Shown here: piece after piece, positions 9,543 through 18,681 of the stretch | Position numbering within the stretch: the first letter of the stretch is position 1 | How the letters are laid out: the number at the start of each line of letters is the position of its first letter | From: Neorhizobium galegae | GTDB lineage: Bacteria > Pseudomonadota > Alphaproteobacteria > Rhizobiales > Rhizobiaceae | Reading direction: 5' to 3' | Length of the DNA stretch: 64,000 nucleotides | NCBI RefSeq assembly: GCF_017877135.1 | Contig: NZ_JAGIPH010000004.1 | Span: 186,001-250,000, forward strand | Notes under the pieces: model-generated | What the model was told of the DNA's origin: nothing | Databases searched by the model: none | Seen by the model: only the letters and a program-made list of their open reading frames with translations | Made by a program: the position numbers and the translations under genes

Positions 9543-11171
9543 ATGCTGGGACCCACCGGCCATGTGGATACGTTTGCCCGGGATAATCTTCCGCCATTGG
9601 ATCAATGGCCGGAACTGCTGCTTGAGGGCTTCGACTACCCTGACTATCTGAACGCTGCGGTCGAACTGACGGACCGCATGGTGGAAAAAGGTTTCGGCGA
9701 TCACACCGCCCTCATCGGCAATGGCCGCCGGCGCACCTACAAGGAACTGTCCGACTGGACGAACCGCATCGCGCGGGCGCTGACTGAGGACTACGGGTTG
9801 AAGCCGGGCAACCGCGTGCTGATCCGCTCGGCCAACAATCCGGCCATGGTGGCCTGCTGGCTGGCGGCCACCAAGGCCGGCGCCGTCGTCGTCAACACCA
9901 TGCCCATGCTGCGCGCCGGCGAGCTTGCCAAGACCATCGACAAGGCCGAAATCTCGATGGCGCTCTGCGACACGCGCCTGATGGACGAGCTGGTGGCGGT
10001 GGCCAAGGAAAGCCGCTATCTCACCCAGGTGATCGGTTTCGACGGCACGGCCAATCACGATGCCGAACTCGACCGCGCAGCACTGAACAAGCCGGTGCGC
10101 TATGAGGCGGTGAAGACCGGGCGCGACGATGTGGCGCTTCTGGGCTTTACGTCCGGGTCCACGGGCATTGCCAAGGCGACGATGCATTTTCACCGCGACC
10201 TGCTGATCATTGCCGATGCCTATGCCCGTGAAGTGCTGAGCGTCACGCCGGATGATGTCTTCGTCGGGTCGCCGCCGCTGGCCTTCACCTTCGGCCTTGG
10301 CGGTCTTGCCATCTTCCCGCTGCGCTTCGGGGCGGCGGCGACGCTGCTGGAACATGCGACGCCCCCGAAGATGATGGAGATCATAGAGACCTACCGCGCC
10401 ACCATCTGCTTTACTGCCCCGACCGCCTATCGGGCGATGCTTGCGGCCTCCGGCGAGGGCAAGGCAAACCTGTCGTCCCTGCGCATTGCGGTTTCCGCCG
10501 GCGAGACGCTGCCGGGACCGGTGTTCGAGGAGTGGACGCAAAAGACAGGCATTCCGATCCTCGACGGCATCGGCGCCACCGAAATGCTGCATATCTTCAT
10601 CTCCAATCGCCTTGGCGAAGCAAGGCCGTCCTGTACCGGCAGGCCGCTCTCCGGCTACCAGGCCAAGGTGGTCGACGAGGCGATGAACGAGGTGCCGCGC
10701 GGCACGATCGGCCGGCTTGCGGTCAAGGGGCCGATCGGCTGCCGCTACATGGCCGACGAGCGCCAGAAGGACTATGTGCGTGACGGCTGGAACCTCACCG
10801 GCGACAGCTTTTTCGAGGACGAGGACGGCTATTTCCATTTCGCCGCCCGCTCCGACGACATGATCGTGTCGGCCGGCTACAACATCGCCGGACCCGAGGT
10901 GGAGGCCGCACTTCTGAAGCACGAGGCGGTGCTGGAATGCGCCGTGATCGGCGTGCCGGATGAGGCGCGCGGCCATATCGTCGAGGCGCATGTGGTGCTG
11001 ACTGATCATGGTCAGGCCTGCGATGCGCTTGCCAAACTGTTGCAGGACCATGTGAAGGCGATCATCGCACCTTACAAATATCCGCGCTCGATTGTGTTTA
11101 CGCAGGCGCTGCCGAAAACCGAATCCGGCAAGATCCAGCGCTTCCGGTTGAAATCCGCCTCTGCCGCGTAA
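9543..11171 (+). CDS. Aryl-CoA ligase (benzoate/2-aminobenzoate-CoA ligase family)
   Basis: The protein has 542 residues in the AMP-forming acyl-CoA synthetase superfamily. The phosphate loop reads FTSGSTGIAKATMHFHRD, adenylation motifs GIGATEMLHIF and LTGDSFFEDEDGYFHF follow, and the C-terminal catalytic lysine lies in KTESGKIQRFRL. The RSDDMIVSAGYNI hinge and overall length fit the benzoate/2-aminobenzoate-CoA ligase branch, which activates aromatic acids with ATP and CoA. The start ATG has an AAAGGGA site. A Liv-type ABC transporter follows on the same strand after 160 bases, suggesting uptake and activation of one aromatic or related acid. The exact substrate cannot be read from sequence. 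Confidence 0.75.
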   Translation: MLGPTGHVDTFARDNLPPLDQWPELLLEGFDYPDYLNAAVELTDRMVEKGFGDHTALIGNGRRRTYKELSDWTNRIARALTEDYGLKPGNRVLIRSANNPAMVACWLAATKAGAVVVNTMPMLRAGELAKTIDKAEISMALCDTRLMDELVAVAKESRYLTQVIGFDGTANHDAELDRAALNKPVRYEAVKTGRDDVALLGFTSGSTGIAKATMHFHRDLLIIADAYAREVLSVTPDDVFVGSPPLAFTFGLGGLAIFPLRFGAAATLLEHATPPKMMEIIETYRATICFTAPTAYRAMLAASGEGKANLSSLRIAVSAGETLPGPVFEEWTQKTGIPILDGIGATEMLHIFISNRLGEARPSCTGRPLSGYQAKVVDEAMNEVPRGTIGRLAVKGPIGCRYMADERQKDYVRDGWNLTGDSFFEDEDGYFHFAARSDDMIVSAGYNIAGPEVEAALLKHEAVLECAVIGVPDEARGHIVEAHVVLTDHGQACDALAKLLQDHVKAIIAPYKYPRSIVFTQALPKTESGKIQRFRLKSASAA

Positions 11172-11334
11172 GACCGCATAATTTGCCCTTGCAGCCAGTG
11201 GATGTTTTGCCCGGGTTGTGAAAGTTTGGCGAAAAGACCGCCAGGGTTTTGCGCAGATGCCAGAAGCCCGCACGCAGAAGCGGGCCTGACCAAGAATAAA
11301 CGTGGGACATCAGATAAAAACGGGAGTGCATGAC

Positions 11335-12471
11335 ATGAAGACTTTCCTGAAAGCCGCCACCCTTGCGCTGTCGCTTGGGGCATCGAGCCTTGCCATGGCA
11401 GAGCCGGTCAAGATCGGCCTCATCACCACGCTGTCGGGCGGCGGTGCCGGCCTCGGCCTTGATACGCGCGACGGCTTCATGCTCGCCATCAAGCAGTCTG
11501 GCAATAAGGACGTGACGGTGATCACCGAAGACGATGCGCAGAAGCCGGAACTGGCCGTGCAGATCGCCGACAAGATGATCCAGAGCGAAGACGTCGATAT
11601 CCTGACCGGCATCGTCTGGTCGAACCTTCTGATGGCGGTCGTGCCGGGCGCCGTGGCGCAGGGCAAGATCTACGTGTCCACCAATGCCGCACCGGCAGCG
11701 CTTGCCGGCGAAAAATGCGATCCGCTCTATTTCAACGCGGCCTACCAGAACGACAACCTTCATGAAGCCATGGGCGAATATGCCAACAAGGGCTACAAGA
11801 AGATGTTCATCATGGCGCCCAACTATCCGGCCGGCAAGGATTCGCTGACCGGCTTCAAGCGCTACTTCAAGGGCACTGTGGCGAACGAAGTCTATACCCA
11901 GGTCGGCCAGACCGACTATGCCGCAGAAATCGCCCAGATCCGTGCCTCCGGCGCCGATGGCGTCTTCGCCTTCCTGCCGGGCGGCATGGGCATTGCCTTC
12001 ATGAAGCAATATGCGCAGTCCGGCGTGAAAATCCCGGTCATGGGCCCGGGCTTCTCCTTCAGCCAGGACGTGCTGCCGGCCATCGGCGATGCAGCCCTTG
12101 GCGCCAAGGCGTCGGGCCAGTGGGCAAAGGATCTCGACAACGAGGCCAACAAGAAGTTCGTCCCGGCCTTTGAGAAGGAATATGGCCGCCTGCCGTCGAT
12201 CTATGCCGTGCAGGCCTATGATGCGGCCCAGCTGATCCTGTCTGCCGCGTCCAAGGCAAGCGTCAAGGATACGGCCGCCTTCACCGCCGAATTGAAGAAG
12301 GCCGACATCCAGTCGCCGCGCGGCAAGTTCAAGTTCAACACCAACCGTCACCCGATCCAGGATATCTACGTGACGGAAGTGGTGAAGGACGGCGGCGTGC
12401 TGACCAACAAGATCATCGAGAAGATCTTCACCGATCATGGCGATGCCTACGCCCAGGCCTGCAAGAAGTAA
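11335..12471 (+). CDS. ABC transporter substrate-binding protein, branched-chain/aromatic acid type
   Basis: The 378-residue periplasmic binding protein belongs to the type-1 (Peripla_BP_6, LivJ/LivK-like) fold. A clear signal peptide MKTFLKAATLALSLGASSLAMA is followed by the mature start EPVKIGLITTLSGG. I chose the ATG at 11335, behind GGAG with eight bases, over an upstream GTG at 11302. It is first of five genes (SBP, two permeases, two ATPases) with little or no spacing. The neighbouring aryl-CoA ligase makes an aromatic acid more likely than leucine as the ligand; this is inference. Confidence 0.82.
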   Translation: MKTFLKAATLALSLGASSLAMAEPVKIGLITTLSGGGAGLGLDTRDGFMLAIKQSGNKDVTVITEDDAQKPELAVQIADKMIQSEDVDILTGIVWSNLLMAVVPGAVAQGKIYVSTNAAPAALAGEKCDPLYFNAAYQNDNLHEAMGEYANKGYKKMFIMAPNYPAGKDSLTGFKRYFKGTVANEVYTQVGQTDYAAEIAQIRASGADGVFAFLPGGMGIAFMKQYAQSGVKIPVMGPGFSFSQDVLPAIGDAALGAKASGQWAKDLDNEANKKFVPAFEKEYGRLPSIYAVQAYDAAQLILSAASKASVKDTAAFTAELKKADIQSPRGKFKFNTNRHPIQDIYVTEVVKDGGVLTNKIIEKIFTDHGDAYAQACKK

Positions 12472-12480
12472 GGGCTGTTC

Positions 12481-13401
12481 GTGACCTTTGCGCTTGCAAT
12501 CGAGCAGCTGCTGAACGGTGTTCAGCTCGGCGTCATGCTCTTTCTCATGGCCGCCGGGCTGACGCTGATCTTCGGCGTCATGGGCCTGATCAATCTGGCC
12601 CATGGCTCGCTCTACATGGTGGGTGCCTTTGCCTGCGCAACCGTGGCCGCCTTCACCGGATCGTTCTGGCTTGGCCTTGTCGCAAGCCTTGCAGCATCTG
12701 CGGCGGCCGGCGCCCTCATCGAAATCACGGTGATCCGCAGGCTCTATGCCCGCGATCACCTTGATCAGGTGCTGGCGACGTTTGCCCTCATCTTGATCTT
12801 TTCGGAGGGAATGCGCTGGCTGTTCGGCTCGTTCCCGCTCTATCTCGATATCCCGCCGCTGCTTGAGGGCGCCGTCGCCCTGCCGGGTGGTGGACAATAT
12901 CCGCTCTACCGGCTGGCCATCATTCTCGCCGGCGCTCTTGTTGCCCTTGGCCTTTATGGGCTGATTTCCCGCACACGGCTCGGCATGCGCATCCGCGCCG
13001 GCGAAAGCGACCGTGAGATGATTGCCGCCCTCGGCGTCGATATCCGCACGCTCTATACGCTGGTCTTTGCTCTCGGCGCGGCTCTTGCGGGTTTTGCCGG
13101 CGGCATGGTCGGTGCGCTGCAATCGGTGCAGGTTGGCATGGGTGAACCGGTGCTGATCCTTGCCTTCGTCGTCATCGTCATCGGCGGCATCGGCTCGATC
13201 AAGGGGGCTCTCATCGGCGCGCTTCTGGTGGGCGTCGTCGATACGATGGGCCGGCTGCTTCTGCCGCAGGTGTTGTCGCTGATGGTTCCCCCGGCTCAGG
13301 CGGGCCTCATCGGCGGGGCGCTTGCCTCCATGCTCATCTATATCCTGATGGCGGTCATCCTTGCGGTCAAACCGCGCGGCCTGTTTCCGGCGCAGGCATG
13401 A
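12481..13401 (+). CDS. ABC transporter permease, LivH family
   Basis: The 306-residue integral membrane protein begins with a GTG nine bases behind the binding-protein gene. It shows the LivH pattern: an N-terminal LNGVQLGVMLFLMAAGLTLIFGVMGLINLAHGS segment (shown here only as family context; residues 10-42), a cytoplasmic ERAxxAGESDREMIAALG-type coupling loop near residue 170, and a C-terminal GGIGSIKGALIGALLVG stretch. With the next gene it forms the membrane channel of the transporter. Its end overlaps the region of the next start. Confidence 0.85.
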   Translation: MTFALAIEQLLNGVQLGVMLFLMAAGLTLIFGVMGLINLAHGSLYMVGAFACATVAAFTGSFWLGLVASLAASAAAGALIEITVIRRLYARDHLDQVLATFALILIFSEGMRWLFGSFPLYLDIPPLLEGAVALPGGGQYPLYRLAIILAGALVALGLYGLISRTRLGMRIRAGESDREMIAALGVDIRTLYTLVFALGAALAGFAGGMVGALQSVQVGMGEPVLILAFVVIVIGGIGSIKGALIGALLVGVVDTMGRLLLPQVLSLMVPPAQAGLIGGALASMLIYILMAVILAVKPRGLFPAQA

Positions 13402-13412
13402 GGAGTTTTCTG

Positions 13413-14384
13413 ATGAGCCGCGAAAACATCCTCAATCTCGTGCTGGCCTTGGCGCTTCTGGCTGTGCCTTACATCGCGCAGGCCGCCGGCCAGCCTTTCA
13501 CCATCACGCTTGCCACCCGCATCGCGATCCTCGCGCTTGCTGCAACCGGGCTCAATATCGCGCTTGGCCTTGGTGGTCTCGTTTCCTTTGGCCATGCGGC
13601 CTTCTTCGGCGTCGGCGGCTATGTGGCCGGCATCCTGTCTTCGCATGCCTTTTCCGGCGATCCGATGCTGTTCGGCCTGCCCGGTTCGAAGCAGATGCTC
13701 GTCGTCTGGCTCGTCGCCATGGGGACAGCCGGGCTTCTGGGGCTTGCCATCGGCGTGATCAGCCTTCGCACGTCGGGCGTCTACTTCATCATGATCACGC
13801 TCGCCTTTGCGCAGATGGTCTATTACTTCGCCATGTCCTGGCCGGCCTATGGCGGCGAGGACGGGTTGTCGATCGTCGTCCGCAACCAGTTCCCCGGCGT
13901 CAACACCATGCGGCCGATGAACTTTTTCATGATCTGTTACGGCGTGCTTCTGGTCGGCATCGTGCTGTCGGCGCTCATCCGTTCGTCGCGGTTCGGGGCA
14001 GCACTTCAGGCCGTGCGCCAGAACGATGTGCGCGTGGCAGCCGTTGGCATTTCGCCGATGCCGATCCGCCTCACCGCCTTCGTCCTCTCCGCCATGCTGA
14101 CGGCGGTCGCCGGCGCGCTCTATGCCGATCTCAACCGCTTCGTCAGTCCCTCCATGCTCTCCTGGCACATGTCGGGCGAACTCATCGTGCTGATCATTCT
14201 GGGCGGCACCGGCCGACTGATGGGACCGGTGGCGGGGGCAGCGCTCTATGTCATCTTCGAACACCTGCTCGGCGGCTTGACGGAACGCTGGCAGTTCTTC
14301 CTCGGCCTCATCCTGCTGGCAACCGTGCTCTTTGCGCGCGGCGGGCTGATTGGGCTCATTGCCGGAAAGGTGCGTCATGGCTGA
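13413..14384 (+). CDS. ABC transporter permease, LivM family
   Basis: The ATG at 13413 follows an AGGAG site at 13401-13405 and is preferred over the ATG at 13398, which overlaps the previous stop. The protein has 323 residues with about nine to ten membrane segments. Family marks are TGLNIALGLGGLVSFGHAAFFGVG near the N-terminus (residues about 45-68; only part conserved), the VRQNDVRVAAVGI coupling loop and a C-terminal GGTGRLMGPVAGA stretch. It partners LivH in the channel. Its last 8 bases overlap the start of the first ATPase gene. Confidence 0.85.
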   Translation: MSRENILNLVLALALLAVPYIAQAAGQPFTITLATRIAILALAATGLNIALGLGGLVSFGHAAFFGVGGYVAGILSSHAFSGDPMLFGLPGSKQMLVVWLVAMGTAGLLGLAIGVISLRTSGVYFIMITLAFAQMVYYFAMSWPAYGGEDGLSIVVRNQFPGVNTMRPMNFFMICYGVLLVGIVLSALIRSSRFGAALQAVRQNDVRVAAVGISPMPIRLTAFVLSAMLTAVAGALYADLNRFVSPSMLSWHMSGELIVLIILGGTGRLMGPVAGAALYVIFEHLLGGLTERWQFFLGLILLATVLFARGGLIGLIAGKVRHG

Positions 14385-15126
14385 TCCGGTCCTTTCCATC
14401 CAGAACCTCCACAAGAGCTTTGGCGCGCTGAAGGCGACCGATGGTGTCAGCATCGATCTTCACCCCGGCGAAATCCATGCGCTGATCGGCCCGAACGGGG
14501 CGGGCAAGTCGACCCTGATCCACCAGATCTGCGGCACGGTGAAGCCCGATTCCGGAACGATCACGCTGGCAGGCCGCGAGATTGGCCGTCTGCCGGTTGC
14601 CGAACGCGCCCGGCTGGGGCTTGGCCGCACGTTTCAGATTTCGTCGCTCGCCGGTGAATTTTCCGCCCTGCGCAATGTCATGCTGGCGGTTCAGGCCGGG
14701 CAGGGCTCGAGCTTTGCCTTCTTCAAGCCGGTGATGCGCGATCGCTCGCTCACCGATGCCGCCATGGACCGGCTGGAGCGGGTGGGGCTGGCGGCGCGTG
14801 CCAATGTGACGGCATCCGAACTGTCCCATGGCGAAAAACGCCAGCTGGAAATCGCCATTGCGCTGGCGCTCGATGTGAAGGCCTTCCTGCTCGACGAGCC
14901 GATGGCCGGCATGGGGCCGGAAGGCTCCAAGGTGCTGACCGGCTTTCTCGACAGCCTGCGCCAGGAGGCGCCGATCCTGCTGGTGGAGCATGACATGGAT
15001 GCCGTCTTTGCGCTGGCCGACCGGATTTCGGTGCTGGTCTACGGTCGGGTGATCGCGACCGGCACGGTGAACGAGATCCGCAACGATCCGGCCGTGCGTC
15101 AGGCCTATCTTGGAGATCACGCCTGA
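14377..15126 (+). CDS. ABC transporter ATP-binding protein, LivG family
   Basis: The protein has 249 residues from the ATG at 14377, behind GGAAAGG; an in-frame TTG at 14350 is less likely. It contains Walker A GPNGAGKST, signature LSHGEKRQLEIA, Walker B AFLLDEP, and the H-loop LLVEHDMD. GRTFQISSL marks the LivG branch. It supplies energy to the transporter together with the following LivF protein. Its stop overlaps the next start codon as TGATG. Confidence 0.87.
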   Translation: MADPVLSIQNLHKSFGALKATDGVSIDLHPGEIHALIGPNGAGKSTLIHQICGTVKPDSGTITLAGREIGRLPVAERARLGLGRTFQISSLAGEFSALRNVMLAVQAGQGSSFAFFKPVMRDRSLTDAAMDRLERVGLAARANVTASELSHGEKRQLEIAIALALDVKAFLLDEPMAGMGPEGSKVLTGFLDSLRQEAPILLVEHDMDAVFALADRISVLVYGRVIATGTVNEIRNDPAVRQAYLGDHA

Positions 15127-15809
15127 TGCTGCTCGATGTTAAGGATATCGCCACCTTCTATGGCGCAAGCCAGGCCCTGTTCGGCGTGAACCTTCACATC
15201 GCCGAAGGCGAGGTCGTGGCCCTGATGGGGCGTAACGGCATGGGCAAATCGACCACCATCAAATCGATCTGCAACCTGATGCCGCCGAAATCCGGCGAGG
15301 TGCTGTTTGATGGCGCAGCGACCGGGCGCCTGCCGCCGCACAAGGTTGCACGCCTCGGCATCGGGCTTGTGCCGGAAGGCCGCCGCTGCTTTCCCAACCT
15401 CACGGTCTACGAGAACCTGGTTGCCGCTGCACGGCCGGGCCGCTGGACGCTGGAGCGGGTCAACGACCTCTTTCCCCGCCTTGCCGAACGGCGCGATCAG
15501 ATGGCGCGCTCACTGTCGGGCGGTGAGCAGCAGATGCTGGCGGTCGGCCGCGCGCTGATGACCAATCCGCGCCTCTTGATCCTCGACGAAGCGACCGAAG
15601 GTCTCGCCCCCGTCATCCGTCAGGACATCTGGCGGGCGATCCGCACCCTGAAGGGCGACGGACTGTCGATCCTGGTGGTCGACAAGACGCTGTCGGAACT
15701 TTTGCCGGTGGCCGATCGCTGCGTCGTGCTGGAAAACGGCAAGACGGTGTGGGCCGGGCCGCCGGACGGGCTGACGCCGGATCTGCAGGATCGTTATCTC
15801 GGTGTGTAG
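15126..15809 (+). CDS. ABC transporter ATP-binding protein, LivF family
   Basis: The protein has 227 residues with Walker A GRNGMGKST, signature SLSGGEQQMLAVGRALM and Walker B LLILDEATEGLAP, which is typical of LivF. The switch region reads VDKTLSELL where most LivF proteins have VEQ; the conserved glutamine-type context is thus changed to VVDKTL, a small oddity. It is the last gene of the five-gene transporter operon, followed by a stem-loop shared with the convergent aminotransferase gene. Confidence 0.85.
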   Translation: MLLDVKDIATFYGASQALFGVNLHIAEGEVVALMGRNGMGKSTTIKSICNLMPPKSGEVLFDGAATGRLPPHKVARLGIGLVPEGRRCFPNLTVYENLVAAARPGRWTLERVNDLFPRLAERRDQMARSLSGGEQQMLAVGRALMTNPRLLILDEATEGLAPVIRQDIWRAIRTLKGDGLSILVVDKTLSELLPVADRCVVLENGKTVWAGPPDGLTPDLQDRYLGV

Positions 15810-15812
15810 AAA

Positions 15813-15844
15813 TGCGGCTCTGGCGTCGGGGCGCAAGAGCCGCA
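15813..15844. terminator. Bidirectional stem-loop between convergent genes
   Basis: Arms TGCGGCTCT (15813-15821) and AGAGCCGCA (15836-15844) form a perfect 9-base stem right after the LivF stop and just before the convergent aminotransferase end. The thymine run is short. Confidence 0.55.
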
Positions 15845-15862
15845 CTTTCATGAGAAAGGACG

Positions 15863-17077
15863 TCAGGCGCCCAGTGGGGTGGAGGTCGCCTTCTGGTCTG
15901 CCGGCAGTGCAGCGAGCCGCCCGGCAAGGTTTGCCATGCGCTTCACGGCCTCTTCCAGCACCTCGTCAGGCACCGTCAGCGAAATGCGGATGAAGCCGGC
16001 CGCCTGATGGCCGAAGGAGGAGCCGGGCATGACGGCGACCTTTTCGCTCTGCAGCAGTTCCAGCGCGTAATCGGCGCCGGCCAAGCCCGTTGCCGTCACA
16101 TCCACCACCACGAACATGCCGCCTTCCGGCATCATCGGCTTCAAGAGATTGCTGCCGGTAAGTGTATCGCGCACGATCTTGGCCCGGCGCTCGTAATTTG
16201 TCCGCATGATGCCCGCGGTCTCAAACGGTTTGGAAAGTGCCAGCGCCGTCATGTCGGAAATGAAGGGCTGCACACCAAACAGCATGGTTTCCGAGACCGG
16301 CAGCAACCTTTCGCAAAATTCCTCCGGGCCTGCCGCCCAGCCGCTGCGAAAGCCGGGTGCTGCATGCGATTTGGAAATGGAGGACACGACGATGGTACGC
16401 TCGGCAAGCTCGGCCATGTCGAAGGGCGAGGCAAAATCCTCGCCGAAGATCAGCTGTTCATAGACCTCGTCGCAGACGATCCAGAGATCGTGCTTGCGGC
16501 AGATCTTTCCGATGGCGGCAATTTCCGCCTCGGTCAGCACGGCACCGGTCGGGTTGTGCGGCGTGTTCAACAGCAGCACACGCGCTTCCGGCGTGATCGC
16601 CCGCTCCAGATCTTCCGCCTGCATGTGGAAGCGGTTTTCCGGGCGAAGCGGGACCGGAATAAAGTGTGCGCCGGTGGAGGCAATCACGCCCTCGTAGGTC
16701 GCGTAAAGCGGATCGCCGACCAGCACGCCGTCGCCGGCTTCCACTAGCCCGGTCATCACGGCATAAAGCGCGGTTTGCGTCCCGGGAAAACAGAGGAAAT
16801 TCTTTTCCGTGACGCCGGGGCGGCGCTTTTCATATTTTTCCACCAATGCCTTCAAGACCGGCGGTTCACCGCGTCCGTTGGAATAGCGGGTGCGGCCGGC
16901 ATGCATGGCACGGGCGCACTCGGCCAGAAGCTCCGGGTCCGGCGGCAGGTCCGGCTCGCCGATGGTCAGTTCGATGATCGGCTCGCCGGCAGCCTTCATG
17001 CGGCGGGCCTGCAAATGAAGGGCCCAGCGGCCGGAACCGAGATCGGCCAGGCGGTCGGTGATGGAAGCGTAGCGCAC
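15863..17077 (-). CDS. PLP-dependent aminotransferase, arginine-pyruvate transaminase (AruH)-like
   Basis: The protein has 404 residues in the fold-type I, class I/II aminotransferase family. It shows the PLP-aspartate region WIVCDEVYEQLIF, the lysine motif SSISKSHAAPGFRSGW and the C-terminal arginine in GFIRISL. The MRY-ITDRL start, CALYAV-like TQTALYAVM and VPVPLRPENRF segments resemble Pseudomonas AruH, which transaminates arginine to 2-ketoarginine. It follows tetR and a dimethylargininase gene on the same strand (15-base gap), so it probably acts on arginine or a derivative. The substrate is inferred from context and from remembered similarity. Confidence 0.72.
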   Translation of the reverse strand: MRYASITDRLADLGSGRWALHLQARRMKAAGEPIIELTIGEPDLPPDPELLAECARAMHAGRTRYSNGRGEPPVLKALVEKYEKRRPGVTEKNFLCFPGTQTALYAVMTGLVEAGDGVLVGDPLYATYEGVIASTGAHFIPVPLRPENRFHMQAEDLERAITPEARVLLLNTPHNPTGAVLTEAEIAAIGKICRKHDLWIVCDEVYEQLIFGEDFASPFDMAELAERTIVVSSISKSHAAPGFRSGWAAGPEEFCERLLPVSETMLFGVQPFISDMTALALSKPFETAGIMRTNYERRAKIVRDTLTGSNLLKPMMPEGGMFVVVDVTATGLAGADYALELLQSEKVAVMPGSSFGHQAAGFIRISLTVPDEVLEEAVKRMANLAGRLAALPADQKATSTPLGA

Positions 17078-17092
17078 GGAAAATTCTCCAGT

Positions 17093-17734
17093 TCAGGTGC
17101 GGATCGTCGCAAGATCGCCGGGGTTAAGCCCCAGCAATCGCTCGACCGAATGTATGGCGGTATCGGCCAGTTCGTGGTCGTCAAACATGTCGGACACCAG
17201 CGTTCCCTCCAGCCACAACCCGTCGATCAGGCCGTTCAATGCAATGGCATGGTGGCGGCAGGTATCGGCAGCCAGCGGCTTTCCCTGTTCCTCGAAAAAG
17301 GCCTGCAGCAGATCCTGCAGCACTGACAGGAAGGCGACGTAATTTTCGCGGTGAATGGCGGCAAAGGCCGGCTCGACGCGGATATGGCCGATGAAGGCGG
17401 CCCAGAGCGACAGCATGCGCGGATCGGTGACCGGCGGGGTCAGGTTGCCGACGATGAAGCGGATCAGCTTTTCACGCGCCGTGCCGGGGCTGTCGGCCGC
17501 GGCAAATGCGGGCGCGCTCATCATCCGCATCACCTCGCGATAGGCGTCCTGCATCATCAGGTCCTTGCTCGCGAAGTAATGCCGGATGAGACCGCCGGTC
17601 ACGCCGGCGCGGGTGGCGATCTGGCGCACGGTGGCACCCTGGATGCCAAGCTCGGAAATGCAGTCGAGCGTCGCGTTGATCAGATCCTCGCGCCGCTCGG
17701 CCTCTGGGGCCCGATGAAAGGTCCGCCGGTTCAC
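17093..17734 (-). CDS. TetR-family regulator, BetI-like
   Basis: The 213-residue protein has an N-terminal helix-turn-helix (about residues 15-65; ATVRQIATRAGVTGGLIRHYF) and a BetI-type ligand domain. It starts with GTG overlapping the stop of the dimethylargininase gene as GTGA, so the two are translationally coupled. It probably represses this operon and perhaps the divergent ABC transporter. An imperfect 9-3-9 palindrome sits in the ddaH promoter at 18662-18682 and could be its operator. Confidence 0.8.
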   Translation of the reverse strand: MNRRTFHRAPEAERREDLINATLDCISELGIQGATVRQIATRAGVTGGLIRHYFASKDLMMQDAYREVMRMMSAPAFAAADSPGTAREKLIRFIVGNLTPPVTDPRMLSLWAAFIGHIRVEPAFAAIHRENYVAFLSVLQDLLQAFFEEQGKPLAADTCRHHAIALNGLIDGLWLEGTLVSDMFDDHELADTAIHSVERLLGLNPGDLATIRT

Positions 17735-18609
17735 GCCGCCTGCCGAAGGATCGGGCGGGTGAGGCAGGTCGGGCCGCCCTCGCAGGCGATGCAGAGCGCA
17801 TCCGCCTCGAAGGTGGTCACGGTGCAGCCATGGGCTTCCATGGCAGCCTTGGTCGCCGGAAAACCATCGACCATGATCACCTGTCCGGGGCTCGTCGGCA
17901 GCACGTTGAGATTGAGGCCGTTGCTGGCGGCAAAATCGGCTTCCGGCGCATGGATCAGCGTATAGCCGCGCTCTTTCAGCATCAGATAGAAAGCGGCCGG
18001 CATCAGCGGCGCATGGACGAGCGCCATGGTTTCGGAAAGCGGACTGATCACCGACATCAGGTGCAGGCAGGCCTCTTCGCCCTGCCAGAGCGGCAGGTCA
18101 TAGCCGAGAACCGTGACGCCGATCGGGCCGAGAATGGCCTGCAATTGTTCGATGCCCGACTGGTTGCTGCGCACGCCGCGCCCGACGGCGAGCGTCTTGT
18201 CATCCACCCAGACGCAATCGCCGCCTTCCACCGTGCCTGGCGCCTCGATGGTGCCGAGGATCGGAATGCCGGCCTCGCGATAGGCCTTGGCATGCAGCGC
18301 CGGTTCGCCGGCGCGCAAGACCTTGCCCATGCGCAGGATCACGGCGCCCTTGTCGGTCATCAGCGAAGGGTCATGCGTGAACATGGAATCGGCAAGCCCG
18401 TCGCCATCGTCTTCCACCCAGAGAATTTCGGCGCCGGAGGCTGCTACGAGACCGGCAAACTGCGCATGCTGTGCAATCGCCTTTTCCGCCTCGAAGCCGG
18501 GGCCATAATGCCATTCCCGGGCATTGGCGGCGCGAAGGCTGGCGCCCGGGCGGCGCATCAGCACGCGCGCAAGCGTCGTTGACATGGCCTGGCAGCCGTA
18601 TCCGTTCAT
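17731..18609 (-). CDS. Dimethylarginine dimethylaminohydrolase / amidinotransferase-fold enzyme
   Basis: The protein has 292 residues in the guanidine-modifying (pentein) superfamily. Visible active-site elements are the FTHDPSLM aspartate region, EGGD in the central part, the catalytic histidine in ACLHLMSVISPL and the nucleophile C282 in EGGPTCLTRPI. This fits dimethylargininase (citrulline plus dimethylamine) better than arginine deiminase, which is longer. The start ATG has GAGG upstream. Co-transcription with an arginine-type aminotransferase and the divergent polar amino-acid transporter point to uptake and use of methylated arginines or arginine. Confidence 0.78.
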   Translation of the reverse strand: MNGYGCQAMSTTLARVLMRRPGASLRAANAREWHYGPGFEAEKAIAQHAQFAGLVAASGAEILWVEDDGDGLADSMFTHDPSLMTDKGAVILRMGKVLRAGEPALHAKAYREAGIPILGTIEAPGTVEGGDCVWVDDKTLAVGRGVRSNQSGIEQLQAILGPIGVTVLGYDLPLWQGEEACLHLMSVISPLSETMALVHAPLMPAAFYLMLKERGYTLIHAPEADFAASNGLNLNVLPTSPGQVIMVDGFPATKAAMEAHGCTVTTFEADALCIACEGGPTCLTRPILRQAA

Positions 18610-18653
18610 GAATAACCTCGATGAGTTCGGGATGAAAACCTTGGACTGCTCTT

Positions 18654-18681
18654 ATTATACGCTTGAGTAATTTTTAGACAA
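18654..18681 (-). promoter_or_regulatory. Sigma-70 promoter of the dimethylargininase operon
   Basis: On the minus strand, -35 TTGTCT (18681-18676) and a perfect -10 TATAAT (18659-18654) are separated by 16 bases. Transcription would start near 18646, about 37 bases before the ATG. Confidence 0.65.

Noticed and set aside
9510..9545. GGAAC words upstream of the aryl-CoA ligase
   Set aside because: No NGTT at the proper distance; they overlap the ribosome site region.
9405..11273. Long minus-strand reading frame opposite the ligase
   Set aside because: It is a composition shadow of the GC-rich ligase gene, histidine- and arginine-rich without domain features. Similar shadows opposite livK, cydA, ctaD, glgX and gcd were left out for the same reason.
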